This document shows, in pieces, positions 7,179-13,964 of a stretch of DNA of 13,964 bases. Position 1 is the first letter of the stretch, and the number at the start of each line of letters is the position of its first letter. The notes under the pieces were generated by a model, which was not told the DNA's origin, did no database searches, and was given only the letters and a program-made list of their open reading frames with translations. A program made the translations under genes and the position numbers. The stretch spans positions 1 to 13,964 of the forward strand of contig JAFYGL010000387.1 in NCBI GenBank assembly GCA_017543165.1. The letters are read 5' to 3'. Origin of the DNA: Victivallales bacterium. Its GTDB lineage: Bacteria > Verrucomicrobiota > Lentisphaeria > Oligosphaerales > Oligosphaeraceae.

Positions 7179-8435
7179 ATGAAAGAGAAGGTCAAAATTG
7201 CGTTTATCGGACTGGGGCATCGCGGTCTTGGCTTGCTTGGTCTGCTGGCCAAGATGGCAGATGTGGAGATAGCGGGGCTATCCGACCTTTACCAGGACAG
7301 GCTCGATGCTGGGCTCGCCATGCTCAAGGACAACGGCTACAGGAAAATGCCCCTGGCGGACCGGGACTACCGCAGGCTGCTGGAGATTCCAGGCGTGCAG
7401 GCCGTGGTCACGCCTTCCAGCTGGACATCCCACGCGCAGATATTGCTGGATGCCATGGAGCATGGCCTGTATGCGGGCACGGAAGTGGGCGGCGCCACCT
7501 CCGTCGAGCAGTGCTGGCAGCTGGTGCACACCTCGAAACGCACGGGCATGCCCTGCATGCTGCTGGAGAACTGCTGCTATGGGCGCGAGGAGATGGCTGT
7601 GATGAACATGATAAAGCACGGCCTTTTCGGCGAACTGGTGCACGCGGAGGGCGGCTACAGGCACGATCTGCGGGACGAGGTCTGCATGGGCGAGGAGAAC
7701 CGCCACTACCGCCTGGTGAACTACAGCAACAGGAACGGCGACGTTTATCCCACCCACGACCTGGGCCCCATTGCAAAGTACCTTGGCATCAACAGGGGCA
7801 ACCGCATGGTGATGCTGAGCTCCATGGCCTCCAAGTCGGCTGGGCTCAACGAGTGGAGCAGGCAGCATCGCGGCGAGGACGACCCGCTGGCCAGGCGGCG
7901 CTTCACGCTGGGGGACGTGGTTACAACCAACATCAAGTGCGCCCACGGCGAGACCATAACCCTTTTCCACGACACTTCCCTGCCCCGCCCCTATTCCAGG
8001 GCGAACCTGCTGCAGGGCACCAGGGGCATCTGGCAGGAGGACACCAGGGGCGTCTTCTTCGAGGGCGTGTCAAGGAAGACCGGGCACTGTACCCACGAGT
8101 GGGAGAAGATAGACGACTACTTCGGCAAATACGAGCACCCGCTCTGGAAGTTCTTCCAGAAGGCTGGCGTGCGCGGCGGGCACGGCGGCATGGACTACCT
8201 GGTGCTGCGGGCCTTCGTGGAGGTGGTGAAGCACCGCACGCAGACGCCCATCGACGTGTATGACACGGCGTCCTGGATGGCCGTCACCACGTTGAGCGAG
8301 GATTCCGTCAACATGGGCAGCATGCCAGTGGCTATACCCGACTTCACCGACGGCGCCTGGATCAACCGCGAGCCAGCCTTGAAGGGGCCGTATTCGCTGG
8401 ACGACTGGGACATGAAGGGCCTGAAGGCGTATTGA
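7179..8435 (+). CDS. GH109-like Gfo/Idh/MocA family protein
   Basis: This 418-residue NAD-dependent protein is of the glycoside hydrolase 109 type, which removes terminal alpha-N-acetylgalactosamine by a redox-elimination mechanism with bound NAD. The Rossmann motif G11-L-G-H-R-G16 is intact. Residues E130, Y160, Y190 and H193 (in YPTH) and Y272 (in LPRPYSR) match, from memory, the Elizabethkingia enzyme's E149, Y179, Y225, H228 and Y307. The offsets are constant at 19 and then 35, allowing for one gap. Further family-typical stretches are KHGLFGE, INRGNR and SMASKSAG. I see no signal peptide, so it is likely cytoplasmic and would act on imported oligosaccharides. Tandem AAGGAG sites (7161-7172) precede the ATG. 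The gene is visibly more GC-rich than its neighbours. Activity on another sugar or a plain dehydrogenase role remains possible. Confidence 0.85.
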   Translation: MKEKVKIAFIGLGHRGLGLLGLLAKMADVEIAGLSDLYQDRLDAGLAMLKDNGYRKMPLADRDYRRLLEIPGVQAVVTPSSWTSHAQILLDAMEHGLYAGTEVGGATSVEQCWQLVHTSKRTGMPCMLLENCCYGREEMAVMNMIKHGLFGELVHAEGGYRHDLRDEVCMGEENRHYRLVNYSNRNGDVYPTHDLGPIAKYLGINRGNRMVMLSSMASKSAGLNEWSRQHRGEDDPLARRRFTLGDVVTTNIKCAHGETITLFHDTSLPRPYSRANLLQGTRGIWQEDTRGVFFEGVSRKTGHCTHEWEKIDDYFGKYEHPLWKFFQKAGVRGGHGGMDYLVLRAFVEVVKHRTQTPIDVYDTASWMAVTTLSEDSVNMGSMPVAIPDFTDGAWINREPALKGPYSLDDWDMKGLKAY

Positions 8436-8462
8436 GGAGCGTCCCCAAAAAGGAGCGTTGCG

Positions 8463-8873
8463 ATGACGTTTGAGGAATTGCTGGATATGGTCAAGGACGA
8501 AGATTATACGCTTGACCTTGACGAAGGACAGGTGGAACTGCACTATGCGGGCGACGAATTCATACTTGCCACGATTGGGCTGGGCGATGTGCCGGATGAG
8601 ATGTTTGCAAAGATATGCCGTGACATGATTGTCGCCAACTACATGTTCCAGGGCACGGCCGGCGCCACTCTTTCACTGGAGCCGGGGACGCATCGCGCGT
8701 ACCTGCACAGACTGTTTTGCATGCCGGTGGAAAGAGAGGAAGGCTTTTTGAACCACCTGGCGGTCTTGATACGGAATGCGGGCGAATGGAAGGAGCGCAT
8801 TTCCGGAAGCGGTGCGGATGAGCCACTGCTTCAGGAACCCATGCTTGACAGCAATTTTTTCATTCGCGTGTAA
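8463..8873 (+). CDS. CesT-like type III secretion chaperone
   Basis: This 136-residue acidic protein has the length and pattern of class I T3SS chaperones, small dimers that bind the N-terminal region of an effector before export. It starts with a helix (FEELLDMVKDE), followed by beta strands (VELHYAG, FILATIGLG), a helix ending in A58-N59-Y-M-F, then G67-A-T-L with LSLEPG, a strand around YLHRLF, and a long C-terminal helix (FLNHLAVLIRNAGEWKERI). The AN-x-x-F-x-GT-x-GAT-x-S pattern recurs in the gene at 13633, which supports a shared family. It begins 27 bases after the GH109-like gene with AGGAG seven bases before the ATG, so it could be read from the same transcript, and it precedes the 1535-residue protein, its likely client. 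The assignment rests on pattern recognition, not on a search. Confidence 0.65.
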   Translation: MTFEELLDMVKDEDYTLDLDEGQVELHYAGDEFILATIGLGDVPDEMFAKICRDMIVANYMFQGTAGATLSLEPGTHRAYLHRLFCMPVEREEGFLNHLAVLIRNAGEWKERISGSGADEPLLQEPMLDSNFFIRV

Positions 8874-9019
8874 TCTTTTTGGGGGGAATGTGTAATCAAT
8901 GCGGAAAGATGTTTGTTCGGTTACGTCAAAGGAGTGGGCATTTAGTGAGCAATGCGTAACCGGACCGGAAATTTCTGGTTGATATGTTCTATTGCGAATT
9001 AGTGTGAAAGGACAAGGCA
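8874..9019 (+). promoter_or_regulatory. Leader of the large gene with long inverted repeat
   Basis: This non-coding stretch lies between the first chaperone gene and the large gene. GTTCGGTTACG (8915-8925) and CGTAACCGGAC (8955-8965) can form an 11-pair stem with one wobble. The 29-base loop contains an AAGGAG-like purine run. It could be an operator, an mRNA structure that tunes the large gene, or a processing site. No T run follows, so it is not a standard terminator. AAAGGA at 9007-9012 is the likely ribosome site for ATG 9020. I see no convincing -35/-10 pair. Confidence 0.5.
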
Positions 9020-12000
9020 ATGGCAGGAAAAGTTACGAATGAACAGGCATCGAAGGCGAATATCACGATAGATGATTTTCGCAAGGCGGTGAATACGGTG
9101 AATCCAAAGAACAAGGGCTATGTCCGTTTTGTGCCTGACGGAAAGGGAGGCGTGACGATAGCGAAGGTCAACAACAAAGTTGACTTCTGCATTTCGTGGC
9201 GCACGAATATTGACGCCGCCCACAACCGCACAATGCGGGAGAAGTTCGCATTGGCATTGACCAGTGATTTAAGATGGGCGGACAGTACGAAGGTGCAGAG
9301 GCTGGCTGACAGCATCACCAACGCCCGCAAGAAGGACGGCGGCAAGAACGCAGACGCTCTTTCCAGAAAGGAAATCGAGGCGGCATTCAAGCAATACGAC
9401 CAGATGATGAACACGGGAGCAGGTCGCATGCACATGCTGGAAAATCTGATGAAGGCAACTGCCCAGCGTTGCAATCTTCCGGCGACAGAGCAGGGCGTCA
9501 AGGCACTGAAGGAAAAGTACCTGAAGATACCTGAAGGCATGGATGCGCAATTTTCCCAGCTTTGGTACGAGGGCGAAAACGGCCTTATGGACGAGCTGAC
9601 CTTCAAGGCCAAGCTGCATGAAATCGAGAACCTCTGCGACGACGCAGTCAAGAGGGCAAGAGTTGACACGCTGATGAAGGACAAGGCTGAACTCTACACT
9701 GGCGACAAGGCGCTGGACAATACCTTCGGCCTGCATCTTTCCCAGGACGAGACGGCTGATATTCGTGGCGCGCTGCTGCATTTCCTCTCCATCAAGGGGC
9801 TGGCTCCCCAGCAGGGTGAAGGCGGCATCGCCGGCACGGGCGGCATGATATTCGAGAAGTTCATGACGGATGTGCTGCCCGCCTTGTTCAAGCAGAATGT
9901 GGAGAACATGCGGGAGTGGGCCAAGGGAGACAATGGAAACAAGGAACTGCAGATGGAGGCCAACTTCTCCTTCGAGGCAATCATGGAGGAGGCGGAGAAG
10001 TTCATGCGCGGCGCCAGGCAGTTCATTGACAATCCGCCGGAATATGTGGTGAAGAGCACCGGCGACGCCAAGTTCGACAAGATTTTGGAGGCCGGCAAGG
10101 GTACGGTTGCCGGCGCGCGCAACATGGCGGTAACAGGGCTAATGCAGAAGGATGCACTGCATCTCATTGAGAACGCCAACATAAGCGATGCGGAGGGAAA
10201 GAGGATATTCAACGACCTCAGCGGGGCCAAGAAGGCATACGAGGCCGAGGGGCTTCTGTCCACATACACGAAAGTATTCCTTGGCGAGCGTGGCATTGGC
10301 CCCGGCGTGGCCAAGGAGGAGCAGTTGAATGACGCGTTCAAGAGCACGCTTGATGCCATTGACAAGGACGTGTACAAGCTCAACATCGGCATAAAGATAC
10401 AGAACGGCACTGTAGTGAAGAATCCAGAAACAGGAAAGAAGGAACTTCAGGACGAGGGTATGGGAGGCTATGTCCAGAGCATGGAGAATGCAATCACCCG
10501 CATTGCCGCGAGCGGGAATGGGCTGGACATGGGGCTGGTCTCCAAGCTGATGACATTCACCATGGCCAATCTTGCCAACCGCAAGGTGGAGATGGTGGCC
10601 AACGGCATTGGCGTCGACTTGCATCTGGACAAGGACAGCGCGGAGGCGGACAAGGCATTGATGAAATCCACGGCCGAGGCGTACTTCTCATTTGAAAAGG
10701 GCGTGGGGAAGGCGATTGCAAAGGCGAAGAGCTCGTTTGAGAAACTTGCCAAGGCGCAGCTCAAGAAGGGGCTGGTGGACGATGTCACGTTCAATGACAT
10801 GATGCTGCGCGCGCAGGCAAAGTTCGCCCAGGCGCACAAGGCGGCGCTCCAGGGCTTCTTCCAAAAGTCCCCGATTGCGGATGCCGAGGATGGCAGGCAG
10901 CTTCTTGACCGCATTTTCAAGGGCAAGATGCAGGAGGCCATTTCCGAGCTCAACAATGAACTGGCTGTGAACACCATCGGCAATGCCATTGGCGTGCGTG
11001 AAAAGGGCACGCTTATGAAGGTGGAGGAGCGGGTGGCCGAGGCGCTGGCCCAGGTCGGGCTGGACAAGATAAAGGTGGGCGTGGATGGCGTAGTCAGCGA
11101 GCAGGAGGCCAGAGGCAGGCTTGCCTCCGGCGAATTGAGGCGGCTGTATTCCAGGACGCTTGCCTCCATGCTGAAGAAGCTGCCCAAGGTGAACGGGCAT
11201 GTCACCGTCACGGAAGGCTTTGTGGAGAAGGTTCAGAGTGAGTTCAATTCCAAGGTCATGTCCCTGATGAAGAACGTATCCAAGCTGGAGGCGGGCTACA
11301 TGAAGGAGTGCGAGGAGCGTCTCAATGACACTCTGCTGAATAACATCGAGGGCGGGCATTCCTTGTTCAAGGGATATGCCGAAGGTGAATTCCCCATTAC
11401 CGAGAGCGAGAAGAAGACGCTGGTGAAGGAAATGACGGCGGAGGTCATGCGCTTCAAGGCATCGCGTCTTAAGGCGCATGTCCAGGAGCTGCTTGATGCG
11501 CCCGGCAGTTTTGACAAGCAGGCTGCCCAGGACTTGGCCAGGATGACTCTGGAGGAACAGGGCGTGGAGAAGACCGGCATGGCGATTTTCAGGGTGGCGG
11601 AAGACCGAAAGAAGATGGTGGCCGACTTCCTGGCGGACAAGGAGAGCATGCAGAAAATCGAGCAGGCCATTCTGGAAGGCAAGGTGTTCGGCAAGGGCGG
11701 TCCGCTGGAGAACACCTACAAGGGCGCATATTCGGAGGCGTCGATTCTTGCCAGCAAGGCCATGGGGGGCGTAATTGACCGTGTCAAGAAAATGCCTTTG
11801 GTATATGCGTCAGGGGACAAGGAGGCTCTGCTGAAGCGCATTGTCGATGAGGCGGAAAAGGCGGCGCAGGGCTTCGCCAGGAAGTGGGCCAAGTTCCGCG
11901 CTGATTTCCTGAAGCAAAGCGCCGCCATCGAAGACGACTACTCAAGCCTGGGCGCAAAGAATCTGGAGATGGCGCGCCAGTGGGCTTTTACTGAGCTCGC

Positions 12001-13627
12001 CTCCCGCAAGGACTTTGACAAACTGGACATTAAGATGGCTCTGGGCTACTACCGCAACATGCTGCAGGAGCATCTTGACGGCAAGATAGACAAGGCAAAG
12101 ACCAGTTTTGACGCATACGCGGCCAAGGTCACCGCAGTCTATGCGAAGGCCATGGAGCGCTTCGATGGCACCCTGAACCTGGCCAAGGACATGATAGTGT
12201 TCTCCGCCACCAAGGAGGCCCAGCAATACTTGGCGGACGTCATCATCCCCAAGATGAAGCAGCGCATGGAATACCTGATTTACCAGAATCCCGACAACTT
12301 CACGGAGGACAAGCTGGAGGCGCGGGACAATGAACTCATGAAGAGCTTCACCGATGTGGCCCAGGCCGTGTTTGGGACCAACGACCTCGCCAGGAAGCAG
12401 GGCTTAATGGCTCTGATAAAGGATGCCGGGGCGGATGTGCTGCTGCAGGACAAGGTCGAGGCCGATGCGGCCATACTTGACCTCAACAGATGGGTCAGTT
12501 CCCCGGAAGGGCACAAAATGCGCGTGGAGGCTGAAAAGGCCATGCTTGACCACATCGCGGATTACGGCGACACCTTCGACGCCGGGAATCCCGGGGACTT
12601 CGCGCCCGTCGCCCCGGGCAACGCCTTGGCGGAATTCCGTTTTGCGGCCCGCGACATCCTCAAGGGGCACACAGCCCAGCTTCTGTATTCCGTCTTCGAC
12701 AACGAGAAGGTGGGCGAAGTGCGTGAGGCATTCACGGCCTGGCTTGACGCCCATGGGCTCTCCAAGTTCGAGGACTACCGCAAGACCTCGGCGCATGAGC
12801 GCATCATGGCAAAGTTCGCGGATCGTGTCAAGTTGCTTCAGGATAATGCCCTGAATGGCGGCGAGAACGAGCCAATACTCACGCCCGCGTTCATTCAGCT
12901 GATTGACCAGATTATAGATTCCGATGGCGTCTCCATGCTCATGGCCGAGACGAACAGCAAATTCCTCGCCATGATCATGGATAGATTTGCGGAAATCGGC
13001 GATGCCCACAAGTTCAATCCGGGGGACAGCAGGTTCTCAAGCCTGCCCTCCAACGTGCAGGCGGCGGTCAAGCAGAACTTCGAGTACCTGAGGGGCGCCG
13101 TTTCACTCAAGATATCGGAAGTGCTGAGCGAGTACGATTCACTAGGCGGTCTTGATAGCATCAAGGAGGGTGTAAAGAAACTTGATGATGAGACGGTCAC
13201 CAAGAAAATCATCCAAGATGTGCTGTTGTCCATTGACGACTGCGTGCTGCGCTTTGATCTGGAGGCGCAAAGCGTTTCCATGGTCCGCAACTATACGCAT
13301 ACCATGGAGCGCCAGGTCATCAAGAGCATCATGGGCGAAGAGAAGGCGGCCAAGTTCCCCAATGGCTTCATCGACTTGCTCGCAAGCCCGCTGGTGCCGG
13401 AAAAGAGCCGCGATACATTGAGGAGGCAGCTGTCCCGCATTTCCGACGGCTTCGGCAGCGCCATTGGCGATGCCCTGGACAGGTGCCGCAAGAACAATGC
13501 AACGGATACGGCTCTGTACAACACGTTCCAGACCACCACGTGGCGCTTCCTTGATGAAGTGGCCGCTGACAAGGAATGGAAGAAGCAGGGCCTGCCAATC
13601 TTGAAGGCCCTGGGCAAGGCAGTCTGA
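9020..13627 (+). CDS. Large helical protein, candidate T3SS effector
   Basis: I do not recognise a known domain in this 1535-residue protein. It lacks a signal peptide and membrane segments. The first 25 residues are polar and rich in Ala, Asn, Thr and Lys, which is compatible with an N-terminal type III signal. A short beta-rich section (about 33-63, VRFVPDGKGG to ISWRTN) precedes long amphipathic, Lys/Glu/Ala-rich helices through almost the whole length. Likely hinges are a Gly-rich segment (263-276), GKGG near 891 and a Pro/Gly linker at 1187-1201. Helices of the form FxxxVxxxxxxF seem to recur loosely, but I could not define a clean repeat. No P-loop was found. The CesT-like gene before it and another five bases after it suggest an exported effector or translocator. 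The other reading is a cytoplasmic structural protein. The assignment depends mainly on the neighbours. Confidence 0.6.
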   Translation: MAGKVTNEQASKANITIDDFRKAVNTVNPKNKGYVRFVPDGKGGVTIAKVNNKVDFCISWRTNIDAAHNRTMREKFALALTSDLRWADSTKVQRLADSITNARKKDGGKNADALSRKEIEAAFKQYDQMMNTGAGRMHMLENLMKATAQRCNLPATEQGVKALKEKYLKIPEGMDAQFSQLWYEGENGLMDELTFKAKLHEIENLCDDAVKRARVDTLMKDKAELYTGDKALDNTFGLHLSQDETADIRGALLHFLSIKGLAPQQGEGGIAGTGGMIFEKFMTDVLPALFKQNVENMREWAKGDNGNKELQMEANFSFEAIMEEAEKFMRGARQFIDNPPEYVVKSTGDAKFDKILEAGKGTVAGARNMAVTGLMQKDALHLIENANISDAEGKRIFNDLSGAKKAYEAEGLLSTYTKVFLGERGIGPGVAKEEQLNDAFKSTLDAIDKDVYKLNIGIKIQNGTVVKNPETGKKELQDEGMGGYVQSMENAITRIAASGNGLDMGLVSKLMTFTMANLANRKVEMVANGIGVDLHLDKDSAEADKALMKSTAEAYFSFEKGVGKAIAKAKSSFEKLAKAQLKKGLVDDVTFNDMMLRAQAKFAQAHKAALQGFFQKSPIADAEDGRQLLDRIFKGKMQEAISELNNELAVNTIGNAIGVREKGTLMKVEERVAEALAQVGLDKIKVGVDGVVSEQEARGRLASGELRRLYSRTLASMLKKLPKVNGHVTVTEGFVEKVQSEFNSKVMSLMKNVSKLEAGYMKECEERLNDTLLNNIEGGHSLFKGYAEGEFPITESEKKTLVKEMTAEVMRFKASRLKAHVQELLDAPGSFDKQAAQDLARMTLEEQGVEKTGMAIFRVAEDRKKMVADFLADKESMQKIEQAILEGKVFGKGGPLENTYKGAYSEASILASKAMGGVIDRVKKMPLVYASGDKEALLKRIVDEAEKAAQGFARKWAKFRADFLKQSAAIEDDYSSLGAKNLEMARQWAFTELASRKDFDKLDIKMALGYYRNMLQEHLDGKIDKAKTSFDAYAAKVTAVYAKAMERFDGTLNLAKDMIVFSATKEAQQYLADVIIPKMKQRMEYLIYQNPDNFTEDKLEARDNELMKSFTDVAQAVFGTNDLARKQGLMALIKDAGADVLLQDKVEADAAILDLNRWVSSPEGHKMRVEAEKAMLDHIADYGDTFDAGNPGDFAPVAPGNALAEFRFAARDILKGHTAQLLYSVFDNEKVGEVREAFTAWLDAHGLSKFEDYRKTSAHERIMAKFADRVKLLQDNALNGGENEPILTPAFIQLIDQIIDSDGVSMLMAETNSKFLAMIMDRFAEIGDAHKFNPGDSRFSSLPSNVQAAVKQNFEYLRGAVSLKISEVLSEYDSLGGLDSIKEGVKKLDDETVTKKIIQDVLLSIDDCVLRFDLEAQSVSMVRNYTHTMERQVIKSIMGEEKAAKFPNGFIDLLASPLVPEKSRDTLRRQLSRISDGFGSAIGDALDRCRKNNATDTALYNTFQTTTWRFLDEVAADKEWKKQGLPILKALGKAV

Positions 13628-13632
13628 AGTAA

Positions 13633-13964
13633 ATGGCTAGATTCGCGGAAATAATAGCGGAGACGGGCAATCTTCTCGGCATCGAGGACTTCGAGCCGGA
13701 TGCCGAGGGATGCTGCGTCATCTCCTCGGAGGAAGCGGATATCTCCCTCATGTACTGCCCCGACGCAGGCGAAAAGGTGCTTCTTGCCACGAAGATCATG
13801 GATCTTCCCTGCGAAAAAAACAATCTGTTTGTGGCTGCGCTGGAGGCGAACCATCAGTTTGCGGGCACGAAAGGGGCTACGGTTTCCTTTGATGAAGAGG
13901 ACAGTTCCCTGGTGTTGTCAATGTACCTGCCACTTGATATTCTGACGGCGGAAGTCCTGGTGGC
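13633..13964 (+). CDS. Second CesT-like chaperone, cut by window end
   Basis: An open frame from ATG 13633 runs to the edge of the window (110 full codons, no stop). Translation shows a start helix (FAEIIAETGNLLG), strands (CCVISSEEADISLMY, KVLLATKIMDL), a helix (NLFVAALEANHQF), then GTKGATVSF and strand SLVLSMYLP, continuing LDILTAEVLV. The segment A72-N73-H-Q-F-A-G-T-K-G-A-T-V-S matches the first chaperone (residues 58-71) at nine of 14 positions, in the same relative place. It is therefore probably a paralogous T3SS class I chaperone. It starts five bases after the stop of the large gene with no strong ribosome site, so translational coupling is likely. Only the C-terminal helix is missing from view. 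Confidence 0.65.
   Translation, partial: MARFAEIIAETGNLLGIEDFEPDAEGCCVISSEEADISLMYCPDAGEKVLLATKIMDLPCEKNNLFVAALEANHQFAGTKGATVSFDEEDSSLVLSMYLPLDILTAEVLV

Noticed and set aside
7278..7970. Long minus-strand frame (230 codons) opposite the GH109-like gene
   Set aside because: It is antisense to a gene whose catalytic residues are all conserved. High third-position GC commonly opens such shadow frames, and its translation is low-complexity His/Val/Ala-rich.
7511..8263. Plus-strand 250-codon frame inside the GH109-like gene
   Set aside because: It is an out-of-frame shadow rich in Arg, Gly and Ala, with no ribosome site, produced by the same GC bias.
10468..11479. Minus-strand frames of 247 and 263 codons opposite the large gene
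   Set aside because: They are composition shadows of a Lys/Glu/Ala-rich helical coding sequence, they overlap each other, and neither has a start signal or a recognisable family.
9020..13627. SMC-like or tape-measure protein
   Set aside because: No Walker A motif or hinge is visible, there are no transmembrane stretches, and the neighbours are not phage genes. Helix content alone does not support either call.

Overview
The window reads like a gut-type Lentisphaerota genome (Victivallis-like). This is inference from gene style, not a database match. The main pointers are a prepilin-like protein starting [10 protein letters not shown] inside a carbohydrate locus, a divergent LacI-type regulator, a large LamG/CBM9-like secreted enzyme, a GH109-type Gfo/Idh/MocA protein and a type III secretion (T3SS) chaperone/effector cassette. 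All convincing genes are on the + strand.

Layout. Positions 1-460 hold no gene. They contain two tandem copies of a roughly 77-base hairpin repeat, a weak hairpin near 310, a terminator-like hairpin with a T run (384-408), a candidate promoter overlapping that hairpin, and a perfect 14-base palindrome (419-432) placed like a LacI-family operator. Positions 461-8435 look like one carbohydrate-utilisation operon: a LacI-type regulator, a beta-propeller protein resembling oligogalacturonate lyase (PL22) whose last roughly 50 codons are split off by a frameshift, a prepilin-like protein, a 1256-residue secreted multidomain putative glycoside hydrolase, and a GH109-like protein with all the family active-site residues. 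Gaps are small (a 4-base overlap up to 59 bases), which fits co-transcription from the upstream promoter.

From 8463 the theme changes. A 136-residue acidic protein looks like a CesT-type T3SS chaperone. It is followed, after a 146-base leader holding an 11-bp inverted repeat, by a 1535-residue mostly helical protein with no signal peptide and no domain I recognise. Five bases after that gene a second CesT-like chaperone begins and runs off the window end. The two small proteins share the pattern AN-x-x-F-x-GT-x-GAT-x-S, so they are probably paralogues. The most economical reading is a large T3SS substrate flanked by its dedicated chaperones. This cassette is the most novel part of the window.

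The two halves may be functionally linked (host-glycan use plus contact-dependent secretion) or merely adjacent; the sequence alone does not decide.
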